Source: Verrucomicrobiia bacterium (GTDB taxonomy: Bacteria > Verrucomicrobiota > Verrucomicrobiia > Verrucomicrobiales > DEV007). Taken from it: a stretch of DNA of 61,095 nt. The stretch spans positions 1 to 61,095 of the forward strand of contig JAGRPB010000009.1 of NCBI GenBank assembly GCA_020439945.1. Reading direction: 5' to 3'. The position numbers and the translations under genes are program-made. A model generated the notes under the pieces. That model did no database searches, was not told where the DNA came from, and worked only from the letters and a program-made list of their open reading frames with translations. This document shows, one piece after another, positions 20,030 through 30,100 of the stretch (position 1 is the first letter of the stretch; every line of letters starts with the position of its first letter).

Positions 20030-23000
20030 CTAACCGGGTTCCGCATCCATCCGTCTACCCTGCCAGCCCAGCATGGCAGCCAGGCCGAGGATCATCGCCA
20101 GGACCAAGAGCACCTTCCACGCATCGGGACGCGATCGATCACCGAATTCCAGTTCGAGCTTCAACGGCGCATTTTCCGCCACTTGGAGGGCTCGCTCAAA
20201 TCGATAGACCTGCCCCTCTTCCGGCAAGGTCACCGACATCGCCCGCGTGGCCGGCTCGATGGTGCGCTGCTGACGAACGATGCGCCCGGCGATGCGCTGG
20301 AGCACGGCGTTGTCTTCGTCGGTGTTTCCCTGGAGCAGTTGGACGAGATCCTGGGGACGAAAGTTGAGCGCGCCCTGTTGGAGCACCGGGTTGGCGGCGG
20401 CGCCCTGCTTGACCTGATCGTTGGCCTCGAAATCGACCTGGTCGCCACTGTTGTCCATCACCAACCGCTGGCGTCGGGTATTCAATCCGACGATCGCCTG
20501 CTGGGTCTGCAGGTTCTCCAACTGCACCCGGGCATCCTCGTTGGAGGCGGCATCGATGGCAAAACCGTTGGCCACGGTATTCAAGGCCTGGCGCGCCTTG
20601 GCCTGGTCTCCGCTCTGGATGAGTTGATTGGCCTGCTCGAGAAGCTGGGTCGCCTTCCTCACCTGATCAGCCCTGTTTTCCTGGGCCTTGGTGAAGTAGC
20701 GGTTCCGGTCGAAAACTCCCCGGGCTTCACCGGAGCGAAACTCGAGATCGCCGTCGCTGTCCTCCAGTTCCATCCCCGGTGGCGCCACCACCTGCCAGCT
20801 GAGATTCTCGAGCGGCACGTCCAGAACCGGGCTGACCAGGGAAACGTCATCCGATTCCGCGCGCGGCACCGCGTAGACGAAACGAACCTGGGCGGTGCGC
20901 TCGTCGGTGCCCGGCAGGATGTAGAACTGCCACGCGTCGCCCTGGCGAACGGAGTGCACGCTCTCGCCATTGACGAAGATGTTGAACAGTTCGCCACCCG
21001 GCGGCAGGCCGACCGTCAGGCTGCTGCGCTGCACCACCTCCATGGTCAAATCCACCGCCGTCAGCTCGCCACCGGTCGGAGACAGGACCGTGGTCAGGTT
21101 CCCGCTGGCGACCCTCAGCTTCAGCGCTTCGGCGAGTGAATGACGGCGCACCTCCAGCTTCAGCGCTTCGCCGGGGGAGACCACCCGGAGGGTCAGGGCC
21201 GGGGTGGTGCGGTCGCTGGAGGCATCCCGAAGCGATGCCGCGACCGCATTCCACTCGGAACGCTGCCAACCGGCCGGCAGGTCGCCGGCATCGATCTCGA
21301 GCCGCCCCGAGGTTCGCACCCCGACATGGTATGCCACCTGTCGCGCGGTCGGAAAGGTCGCCGGCAACACCGATTCGTTGCCGTCCTCCCGATCATCGCG
21401 GCGCTCGAATTCCAGGCCGAACTCCACATTGCCCACGATGCGCCGCTGGAAATGAATCTCCCAGAGATCGGAATCGGGCGCGGTTCGCACCAAGTCACTG
21501 ACGGCGTCCCCGCTGGCGCGAAGGGTCCGGATCTCGTCCTCGTCCATGATCGGAAGGCGAACCGGCAAAATGCGAATGGCGGCGTTCTCCACTTTGAACG
21601 AACCCGTCAACGCGGTGCGGGTCTGTCCTTCCCTCAGCGTCACGACCTGAAGCACCTGGCCGGTGATCCAAGGCTCGAGTTTCTCGACGCCCAGGGTGAG
21701 CGTCCAGTCGCGCTGAAGCAGCCGGAAAGCGAGCGCGCCGCGGGCATCGCCGCCCATTTCCCGAGGATCGATCTCGGAGAGATTTTGTCGGTCGTCGGTG
21801 CGGAGACGGATCCCGGTGGCGGGACGGATCACCAGGTCGCCGGTCTGTCGCTCCGCCTCGTTGAGTTCGAACCGCGGCACCTCCCACTGCCCTTCCTCGG
21901 ACGGCGCCAGCCCGGCGAGGGTCAGGGAAAACTCCTGGGCTCCGATCGTTTTGCCGTTCAGGTGCATCACGATCTGGCGCTGGTCGCCTTCGGTCAATTC
22001 GCTCCAGTGATGCAAGGCTCCGCCGGTCAGCGATTCCACTTCCAATCCCTCCGGCAACGGGAAGCTTAGCTGAAAAAGTCCGGCCCGGGTGATCTCCGCG
22101 GTGAATTGGATCGATACGACCAATCGCTCGTCACCCAGCGAAATCACCTGTCGACTCGTGACGCGAACCTCGGGATCGACGGGGCTGACTTTCACCTCCA
22201 GCCCGCTGCCTTCCTCGGCGCCGTAGCGAAATACTCGATGCAGGACGATGCCCTCGCCCGGCAAAAGCGACGCATCGAAATCCCCCAGGTTGACCGCAGA
22301 CATTCCGGTCGCGGTGACGTTCTCCGGTTGGGCATCCGGACCGAAGGCAAGACCTACGAGGCCAACCTCGCCCGAAGCCGCCTCCACCCGCAAGGGCGAC
22401 AGGGCCAAGGTCACCGGCAACGGATCCACGCCGCGCTGGGTTTCCACCTCGATCACAAACGGCTGCGATTGAGGAGGTTCGACGTTCAATGAGAGTGCCC
22501 CGGAATCGGCATCGAACTGCCAGGTGCCGACCGGTCCGGTGACCTCGCTGACAGTCAGGCCCGCCGGAACTCGCATCGTCAGGGCGCTCACCTGCCCCTG
22601 AGACGGGCGCACCCGAAACCGATGACGACCGTCGAGAACGCCGGGGCCGGGCAGGTAGAGTTGTTCGGCCTCGACGTAGAATCGCGTTTCCTCGGCGGTC
22701 ACATCTCTCGATCGGGGTTTCAGGGAAATCTTCGCCCCGCCGCCGGGTTCCAACAGCAGGGTGGCGCCACTCGCCTTCTCACCCGCGTTCGCCAGGGGCT
22801 CGATGCGGAGGGCCTGGGGGCTGACGAATTCCCAGCCGCCCCGGTCGTAGGTCGCCGACAATTCCTCGATGATGGCGGGACCGGTCGGCAGGTCGATTCC
22901 CGCCACCGGATCCGGCACCGCCAGTTCGTATTCGAAGGTGAGGCGACGGACGGACGTTTCAGCTCCTCCCCCAGTCGCCGCGGCATCTGTCAAACTCACC

Positions 23001-26000
23001 ACATAAGCCACCCGCTTTCCATCGCCGGAGATCGATCGCTTCGAGACTCTGACGCCTTCTCCCTCGAACCGGGTGAGGATGGCCGGATCTTTCAAAAGCA
23101 AAAAACTGTCGCCCGCCTTCCCGGAAAACTCGGCCACTCCGCTCGCACGAAGGCGCCCCGTCTCCTGACTGATGGTCCACTCCTGGCGAATCGATTCAGC
23201 GTTCGAAAAAACGGAATCGTTCTTCTCCGCCGCCCCACTATCGGCGGTCGCGCCGAGCATGAGGGCGGCGAAGGCGATCAATGCGCTTGGCTTGGCGACG
23301 GAACCCGATGCCGTCTCACCTCCATTCTCCGACTTCGCTTTCTCCTTTTTCTTCCTGGGAAACTCGCGACGCCAGTTCCTCACTGCCGGCACCAGCAATC
23401 CCGCCAGAAGGATCGCGGCAACGACCACGAAGAACCAGGGATCGCTGTGCCGCTGCCATAGCAAGCCGAGGAAAAACGCGATCAGACCGATCACGAGCAG
23501 GCGGGTTCGATTCTCTCCCCGCAATCGAAGGAGCGCGAAACCCACTGACCCAAGACCTCCGATTCCCAACAGAATGCCGAACCAGGACCAGGCCGACCGC
23601 CACGCCGGCAGTGATTCAAGATCCAGAACGATGGCCTCTCCGGCCGAGAGAATGGGCAGGCTCAGGCGAAGGGGCGACACCGGATCGTGAATCGCCCCGA
23701 GTCCGGCGGCGGCGAAAAGCGCCACGATCACCGCACCAGCCAGCGCCAGCAAAGCGGTCGTCCGGAAAAGCTTCGTCCGAGTTCTCCCGAGACCGACTCC
23801 AATGGCAGCCAATGCTCCGACAACCAACAACCAGCCAAGTCCGTGACGAGCCACTCGCGAGAACCCGGTTGCCGGCAACACGGGTTCGGGAGGTTCGACA
23901 TTTCCTCCCGAGGGAACGAGGACCCGGGTTTCGTCGCCATGCACCCGCCATTCGGTTTTCAACACCGGAGCATCAACCACGGGAAGCTCCAGCCGGGGAC
24001 CTCGCCCGTCCACCGCCGGCCGGCCGAGCCGCAGGCGCGCTTCCACCGGCAGGTTGGGATCGACCGCGCCCGGCAAGGGGATCAGCGTGGTGTCGCCATC
24101 CTGGCGCGCGTTCACGGAACGACCCGCCACCGTCACGGCCCAGAGCCGAACCGCTTCCGGCAACTTGATGGACAGGGCGGAACGGCCACGAGATTTCACA
24201 TAGTAAACCAGGTCGGTCACCACCTCGCCATCGGCGGAAACTTCCGTCCCGATGTCCGCAAATTCCACCACCTGGTCGACCGTCGTGCCCGGTTCGAACC
24301 AACCCACGTCGAAATCCAACGCGAAGGGTCGCTCGGTATATTGCCAGACTCCCAGGGAAGGCGCGCCGCTGAGCAGGCGGAATTCGGCCGGCAACTCCAG
24401 CGGATCGAGAGGCAACAATCCTTCCGACACGGTGACGGGATCCACCCGGACCTGCTTCGGACTGACCAGTTCGACGTAGCCGCGCTCGGATTGCACTCCG
24501 AGCGGCGTCACTTCCCCGGCCGTCAGTCGGCCGCCCTCGTTTCCGATCGCTTCCTCGAAGGTCACCAGCAGGGTGTAGGGACCGATGACCGGTTGGTGCA
24601 GGGAAACCTTGAGCGTGTCCCCGTCGCGTCGCCAGGTGCGCACGTCCTGGCCATCCACGGTCACGTTCTCAAGCGTTTCGGGCACCTTCAGTTCCCATTC
24701 CGATACCGGTGCACCGGTCACGAAATAGTTCACCACGGCGCTGGCGTAGGCGGTTCCCTCCACCAGCGAATAGAGGTGAAACAGGTCCGCCTGGATGCTT
24801 TTCTCGAGAGGCTCGATCGTCATCGTCGCGGTCCATTCCGGTTCGCGAATCCGGAAGGCCTGCTGGAGTCGCGGTACCGGCTTGGGAAAGTAGGATAGCG
24901 GCTTTTCCACCAGCAGATCGGTGGCGGCGACACCGATGCGGAAACCCGGCGCCCCCACCACGCCGATGTCACCCCGGCTGGATTTCGCCTCGGGATACTC
25001 CAGGCGTGGCAGGGACCATTCGCCGGCCACGGCCGCCTCGTTCTTCTCCAGCAACACCTGGATCAATTGTCTTCCCGCGACCTCCTGGGAAAAAATCACG
25101 TTGAGGTTTCTCCGACCATCCACGTTTTCACTGGCGGCCACGTAGTCCCCGACCGCCGAACCCACCACGGACACGACCGAGTAATCTTCCGGAATCTCGA
25201 TCGGCCACTCCCGGATCGCGGCTTCGCGAATGTCCAGTTCGATGTCGGCGCTGATGATCCGGTCGGTTTCCGTGACCTCGTAACGCACCACCTGTGAAAC
25301 CGACACCTCGGGTTGAACCCGATCCGCGGCGACCTCGAGATCATAGTCGGCCGAGGGAAACCGGTAGGCGAACACCTGGCGCGCCTCGAGGGCTTCCCCC
25401 GGATACTGATCCGGGGCCAACTGGGTGAGGCCGCTCGTGTCGGCCGGTTCCAGCCGGACCGATCCCAGGTTCGAGAGTCTCAGGTAACCCGAGTGCCGCA
25501 CCGCCGCCATGGGCGTCAGGCGCATCGCCTTCATCCGCACCGGGAAGGCGTCCAGGGGCGTCTGGGTGCGAACCTTGAGCACCAGCGATTCTGTCACCGG
25601 CCGGCTCAAGGCCACCACTAGCCGACGCTTTTCCCCCTGGTTGGCTGGCGCCTCGATCTGCCAGCCGGTGACATCCGGTCCCTCCACCGCGAGGACTTCG
25701 CCCTCGCCTTCGATCGTCATACCCAACGAATCAAGCCGCCCCTGGAGCACCCGGAATTCGATCTCGTGATCCTGGCGCAACAGTCCCGCACCCAGGCGGG
25801 TTTCGACGTGGGCGGCGGTGGTGAAAAAGAGTTTTCCCTCGCCAGCCCGGCGATCCGGTTTCCACGCCAGGTTGGCCCGTCCGCTCGCGGGCAGAAATCC
25901 CACCCACTCGTTCGCGCGGCGGGTCGGGGTCACCACGTCGGCTCCCCGGGAAAATTCGAGATCTTTTCCGAGCCCCTCCAGGGTCATCGGAACGACCGCC

Positions 26001-27109
26001 CCGCCCGCCACGGTGAAGCTCAACTGTCGCCAGGCCCCCTCCTGAATCGAGGCCACGAACTCGATCGCGACGGGAAAGGTTCCCGCCCGTGGAAAAACGA
26101 GACGAAACTCGGGCGTACCACCCGCTCGGGAAAGTTCCACCCGATAATCCCGGCTCGCCGGCACCCGGCTGACCGCCGCTCTTCCTCCGAGAATGGCCAA
26201 CGAAGCGTCGGCTTCACTGACGACGGCGGTGCCCGACAGTTGAAACTCCACCGTTTCCGTCTCCGGATTCACCCGCCCGCTCAGGGCGACATCGGAAAGT
26301 TCCACCACCTCGGGAGTAGCGAGCGACCGATCGGCCACAAACTCGACCGAGCCACCCGTCGAGGTCTGGAAGCGGTCAGCCTTCGTGCCGGGTAGCGTGA
26401 CCGGGAGAAAGTCCGCGACCTTCGTGACCCGCAGGCTCATTCCCCCTTCGGGAGACAATTCGACGAATTCATCGAACCCGGCTGAGGCTTCGGAAAGCGG
26501 AGCGAAATGCGCGAGTTGATGAGTTGCCGGAAGTGATTCGGTCCGATCCGACCGAAGTGCGACATCGAACTCGTGCTTCTGCGCCTCGTTCACCGTCACA
26601 TCGAGAAAGCGTTTCTTCTCGCCCTCACGCCGAAGCGACCAGGCTTTCACCGTCGAGCCCTTTACCGAAACTACCTCGTCCTCTCCGCGAAGCTCGAAGC
26701 GCAATGTCCCCGCTTTTCCTTGCCGAATCTCGACCACGAAATGCGCTTCCGTGGTCACCCGCTCCGCTCCCGCCCGTGACTTGCTGTCGACCCGGGTGAC
26801 GAAAAACAGGGGCGGTTCCGGCAACTCGCCATGCGCCTCCACCACGATCCGACCCATCCCGTTTTCCCCGATGGAGGCGCCCACGCTGGCCTTCTTTTCC
26901 AGGGAGATTTTCCCCTGGTTTTCCGGTACCTCGGAAGGAGTCGGCTTTTTCGGCTCCTCGTTTTCCGCCGCTTTCGGCGATGAGTTCGACGTCTCCTGAG
27001 CCTCAAGACCACAGGCAAACACCGCGACCGTCATCATCGACCACATCAGTCTTCGCAAACCGTCGCGATATCCGAAACTCCGAGAAGAAAAGAAAAAATC
27101 AGCGTTCAT
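20030..27109 (-). CDS. Giant 2359-aa membrane-anchored envelope protein
   Basis: This protein is not assigned to a named family. A signal-like segment (residues 20-38) is followed by about 1050 residues of beta-rich extracytoplasmic sequence. A cluster of about five hydrophobic helices occupies about 1085-1235, then a basic cytoplasmic-looking linker, a second beta-rich half (about 1290-2170), a helical Gln-rich segment (about 2180-2270), and a final TM helix near 2333-2350 with a short basic tail. Both halves contain repeated short modules of the type GxVELV or GDIGVVGAPG. It is the third gene of an ECF sigma/VWA/giant operon, 44 bases after the VWA gene. The first ATG lies inside a 10-bp repeat, so the ATG at 27046 (LRRLMWSMM) may be the true start. 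Probably a surface or envelope-structure protein. Confidence 0.8.
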   Translation of the reverse strand: MNADFFFSSRSFGYRDGLRRLMWSMMTVAVFACGLEAQETSNSSPKAAENEEPKKPTPSEVPENQGKISLEKKASVGASIGENGMGRIVVEAHGELPEPPLFFVTRVDSKSRAGAERVTTEAHFVVEIRQGKAGTLRFELRGEDEVVSVKGSTVKAWSLRREGEKKRFLDVTVNEAQKHEFDVALRSDRTESLPATHQLAHFAPLSEASAGFDEFVELSPEGGMSLRVTKVADFLPVTLPGTKADRFQTSTGGSVEFVADRSLATPEVVELSDVALSGRVNPETETVEFQLSGTAVVSEADASLAILGGRAAVSRVPASRDYRVELSRAGGTPEFRLVFPRAGTFPVAIEFVASIQEGAWRQLSFTVAGGAVVPMTLEGLGKDLEFSRGADVVTPTRRANEWVGFLPASGRANLAWKPDRRAGEGKLFFTTAAHVETRLGAGLLRQDHEIEFRVLQGRLDSLGMTIEGEGEVLAVEGPDVTGWQIEAPANQGEKRRLVVALSRPVTESLVLKVRTQTPLDAFPVRMKAMRLTPMAAVRHSGYLRLSNLGSVRLEPADTSGLTQLAPDQYPGEALEARQVFAYRFPSADYDLEVAADRVQPEVSVSQVVRYEVTETDRIISADIELDIREAAIREWPIEIPEDYSVVSVVGSAVGDYVAASENVDGRRNLNVIFSQEVAGRQLIQVLLEKNEAAVAGEWSLPRLEYPEAKSSRGDIGVVGAPGFRIGVAATDLLVEKPLSYFPKPVPRLQQAFRIREPEWTATMTIEPLEKSIQADLFHLYSLVEGTAYASAVVNYFVTGAPVSEWELKVPETLENVTVDGQDVRTWRRDGDTLKVSLHQPVIGPYTLLVTFEEAIGNEGGRLTAGEVTPLGVQSERGYVELVSPKQVRVDPVTVSEGLLPLDPLELPAEFRLLSGAPSLGVWQYTERPFALDFDVGWFEPGTTVDQVVEFADIGTEVSADGEVVTDLVYYVKSRGRSALSIKLPEAVRLWAVTVAGRSVNARQDGDTTLIPLPGAVDPNLPVEARLRLGRPAVDGRGPRLELPVVDAPVLKTEWRVHGDETRVLVPSGGNVEPPEPVLPATGFSRVARHGLGWLLVVGALAAIGVGLGRTRTKLFRTTALLALAGAVIVALFAAAGLGAIHDPVSPLRLSLPILSAGEAIVLDLESLPAWRSAWSWFGILLGIGGLGSVGFALLRLRGENRTRLLVIGLIAFFLGLLWQRHSDPWFFVVVAAILLAGLLVPAVRNWRREFPRKKKEKAKSENGGETASGSVAKPSALIAFAALMLGATADSGAAEKNDSVFSNAESIRQEWTISQETGRLRASGVAEFSGKAGDSFLLLKDPAILTRFEGEGVRVSKRSISGDGKRVAYVVSLTDAAATGGGAETSVRRLTFEYELAVPDPVAGIDLPTGPAIIEELSATYDRGGWEFVSPQALRIEPLANAGEKASGATLLLEPGGGAKISLKPRSRDVTAEETRFYVEAEQLYLPGPGVLDGRHRFRVRPSQGQVSALTMRVPAGLTVSEVTGPVGTWQFDADSGALSLNVEPPQSQPFVIEVETQRGVDPLPVTLALSPLRVEAASGEVGLVGLAFGPDAQPENVTATGMSAVNLGDFDASLLPGEGIVLHRVFRYGAEEGSGLEVKVSPVDPEVRVTSRQVISLGDERLVVSIQFTAEITRAGLFQLSFPLPEGLEVESLTGGALHHWSELTEGDQRQIVMHLNGKTIGAQEFSLTLAGLAPSEEGQWEVPRFELNEAERQTGDLVIRPATGIRLRTDDRQNLSEIDPREMGGDARGALAFRLLQRDWTLTLGVEKLEPWITGQVLQVVTLREGQTRTALTGSFKVENAAIRILPVRLPIMDEDEIRTLRASGDAVSDLVRTAPDSDLWEIHFQRRIVGNVEFGLEFERRDDREDGNESVLPATFPTARQVAYHVGVRTSGRLEIDAGDLPAGWQRSEWNAVAASLRDASSDRTTPALTLRVVSPGEALKLEVRRHSLAEALKLRVASGNLTTVLSPTGGELTAVDLTMEVVQRSSLTVGLPPGGELFNIFVNGESVHSVRQGDAWQFYILPGTDERTAQVRFVYAVPRAESDDVSLVSPVLDVPLENLSWQVVAPPGMELEDSDGDLEFRSGEARGVFDRNRYFTKAQENRADQVRKATQLLEQANQLIQSGDQAKARQALNTVANGFAIDAASNEDARVQLENLQTQQAIVGLNTRRQRLVMDNSGDQVDFEANDQVKQGAAANPVLQQGALNFRPQDLVQLLQGNTDEDNAVLQRIAGRIVRQQRTIEPATRAMSVTLPEEGQVYRFERALQVAENAPLKLELEFGDRSRPDAWKVLLVLAMILGLAAMLGWQGRRMDAEPG

Positions 27110-27128
27110 CAGCGTTTATCAGCGGTTC
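27099..27128. repeat. 10-bp-period repeat, copy 1
   Basis: On the minus strand three 10-base units (GAACCGCT, GATAAACGCT, GATGAACGCT) run in phase. The same family occurs at 53945 and 54778. The first ATG of the giant gene (27109) lies within it. Confidence 0.55.
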
Positions 27129-27153
27129 AAAATTCTCAAAGTTCCCAGCATCC

Positions 27154-30100
27154 TCAGCCATTTCCCTCCAACTGACGGGCCTGCTCGATCATCTCGCGAA
27201 GTTGGCGCACTCTCTCCGTGCGCTGGTCGCGTTCCGGCAGGGAAGCCGCGAGGCGCGCCAGTTCTCCCAGGTCAATAGCATCCCCCAGCGGACCGCCTTT
27301 CAGCTTCGCGGCGAACTGCGCCGCCACCGTGGCCAGCCGCATCGAGTCCGCCGCCTGGTCGGGCGAAGGGGCGCCGGGTAGAAAGGGAATCGGCCAGCGT
27401 TTCTCCACCATCTCGCCGCTGTCGAGATCGCGGAAGCGCACCGAAACCGAGCCGAGGTCGCCCTCGCCTTCCGGCAGCGGTTCCACCTGGTAGACCGCCA
27501 CCCCGGCTTCGGCCGCAGCCATCTCGGCGGCATCGACGGCGTCGTTGCGGAAGTCCTCCTTCTCCAACCGATGCTTTTCGAAGCCGAGCAGCTTGTAGCG
27601 CCCGACCCGGTCGGGATTGAACTCGACCTGCACCTTGACGTTCTTCGCCGCCGGACGCAGCGCGCCCGCGATCTGTTTCGCGAAGCCGTCCTCGGCATCT
27701 TCGGGCCGGTCGAGCAGGTAGTAGCGGCCGTCACCCTTGCGGGTCAGCGCTTCCAGGATCTCGTCATTCAATCCGTCGGCCCCGATCCCGGCGGCGTCGA
27801 ACGCGATCCCGCTCTCGCGCATCGATTCGATCATCCGGGCCAGATTCTCCGGCTCCGCATCGCCCAGGTTGGCGGCGCCGTCGGTGAGCAGCACGATACG
27901 ATTCTGGGCACCATCGAGTTGATGTTCCTTCGCCTTTTCGAAAGCCAGTTGCAACGCGGCTTCGAGGTTGGTGCCGCCCTCGGCCGGCAAGGTGGAAACC
28001 GTCTCCACCAGTTCGCCAGCTTCCGCTCCGCTGACAGCATCCGCCACCAGGCGCGGCTGACGCGCGAAACTGATGAGGCTGACCTGGTCGTTCGGCTGCA
28101 GTTGCGCCGCCAGGGTGGCGAAGGCCCGCTTCACCGTTTCCTGCCGATCGGTCCGTTCCATCGAGCCCGAGTTGTCCAGCAGAAAGGTCAGACGCAGGGG
28201 AGTGCTCGCCGAGCGTCCCGCCTCGGCCGTCCGCATGGAGATCCGCAGCAGGTTCCGCTGCTGGAAAAACGGATGCGCCGCCTGTTCGACCCGGCAAGCC
28301 ACCTTGTCCGACTGCCCCGGCATGGGATCTCCGTAGTCGAAGGCGTTGACGAATTCCTCGATCCGGATCCGCTCCCGATCCGGCCACTCGCCCTCTGCCA
28401 GCGAGGCCATGGCCAGTTGGAAGGAAACGTCGCTGACGTGAAGGGAAAAGGTGGAGAAGGCCTCGTCGGTGGTCGCGGTCTCATCGAGTCCGGCAGGCAG
28501 GGTGAAGCGGAGTTTTTTTCCCAAACTTTCGGTCGTGATCGGGGCGCCGAAATTCACGAAGCCGTCGAACTCGACCGCCTCGGGAGTGAGGTTCAGATCG
28601 ATGGCCATGTACCCGGATTGCGAGTCAAACGGGACACCCGCGATTGATGACATGACATCATGTCGGAGCCCCTCGGTTTTTGCTTCGGTGATCAAGGCAT
28701 CGATCGAATCCCCGTCCAAGGCGACGGCCCCGCTCCGCAGTCCGATGGTGATCGGCGTAACTTGGCCATGTCCGTGTTGGCCTCCTGTCGGAGCCATCTC
28801 GGAGCCGCCCTCGCTCTCCCGCTTCGCCAGTGTCTCAAGTCCGGAGGCATCCACCGTTCCCCCACTGCCGAAGACCTTGCCCCCACCGTGCCCGTCTTGC
28901 CAGTAGACCAGATTCCCTTCCTCCTGCGGGCTGTCAGGTAGCGCTCCGGCCTGTCCGCCAACCTCGATCTGCGGCGTCAGCGCGAGGATGTCCTGGAGAC
29001 CGTTCCGATCCTCCTTTCCTGGAACACGGCTCTCGGGATCGGTAACTTCGATCGTCGAATTCCGACTCGTACCTGCCCTGACGCCAAGTCGCACCTTGGC
29101 TGGCATGTCTTCTGACTCGACCGAACCCCCTCCCACCACCCGCGGCACCTTCGAGGACAATCCCTGCGTCGCCTCGCGATTCTCATCCGCCCATCCGGAA
29201 ATGAGATTCACATTTCCCGCACCGGAGGTCCGCGCGTGATCGCCGACGATGACGTTGTCTCCCGCGTAGGCACCGAAGGACGCCTGTTCGCTGGTCCACT
29301 GGATCGCATCCAACTCCTGCTTCACCGGCGGCAGGGGCGTGCTCGCCGGATGCCCCGGGTATTCCTGCCACTCGTGCTGAGACGGCTGGAATTTGCTCAG
29401 ATCGCGATCGACATCCCCACCCGCCATCGGAGTTCCCCAAGTCGCGCCTCCCGCATGAGCATTCGGGTTCGACTTTTTGGTTTCGCGCTTCTCTTTGAGA
29501 TCGAACTCATCCAATGCATTGTCCTGCGGCGTCACCGGGAGTTCCCAATCCTCAGCCACCTTCCTGATGAATTCCGACCGGGTCTCGTTCCTGGCCGTTT
29601 CATAAAAATCCATCCGTTGCTGATCCTCCGCCTCCAATCCCCGCCGTGCCGCCGAGTTGTATTTGTCGGCGTTGAGCACCTTGGAATCTTCCGCCTGCGC
29701 CTTGTCGAGATCGCCAATCTCGGCGTAGTCTTCCGCGGTCTTCAGCGACCTATCCACTGGCGTCTCACCCGACGGCGACGTCTGCGGTCCGTCATCAAAA
29801 CCAACTTGGCTTCCTCGAGGTGATGAATATCCTCGCTGCTCGACACTTGGCTGCCTCCTGAGATCTTTCCCGCTGACATCCCCCACGATGGACTGCTCCA
29901 CGGAATCCATGACACCAGCAGTCGTGGAGCCGGAGTAGGAGAAGTGGTTGGTGGTGCCTGCCAACTGAGGACGCTCGATCGAGTCCAGTTCGCTTTCCGA
30001 GGATTCGCCGCGCGATTGAACGACTTCGAAGTTGGTTTCGAAAGCCTTCCCCAGCACATTGACGTTTACGAAATTGGGAACCTTGTCGTCAGGTTCGGAT

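Noticed and set aside
24291..24300. A tRNA T-loop-like GGTTCGAACC
   Set aside because: It is inside the giant gene and has no acceptor, D or anticodon stems around it. No tRNA was found in the window.
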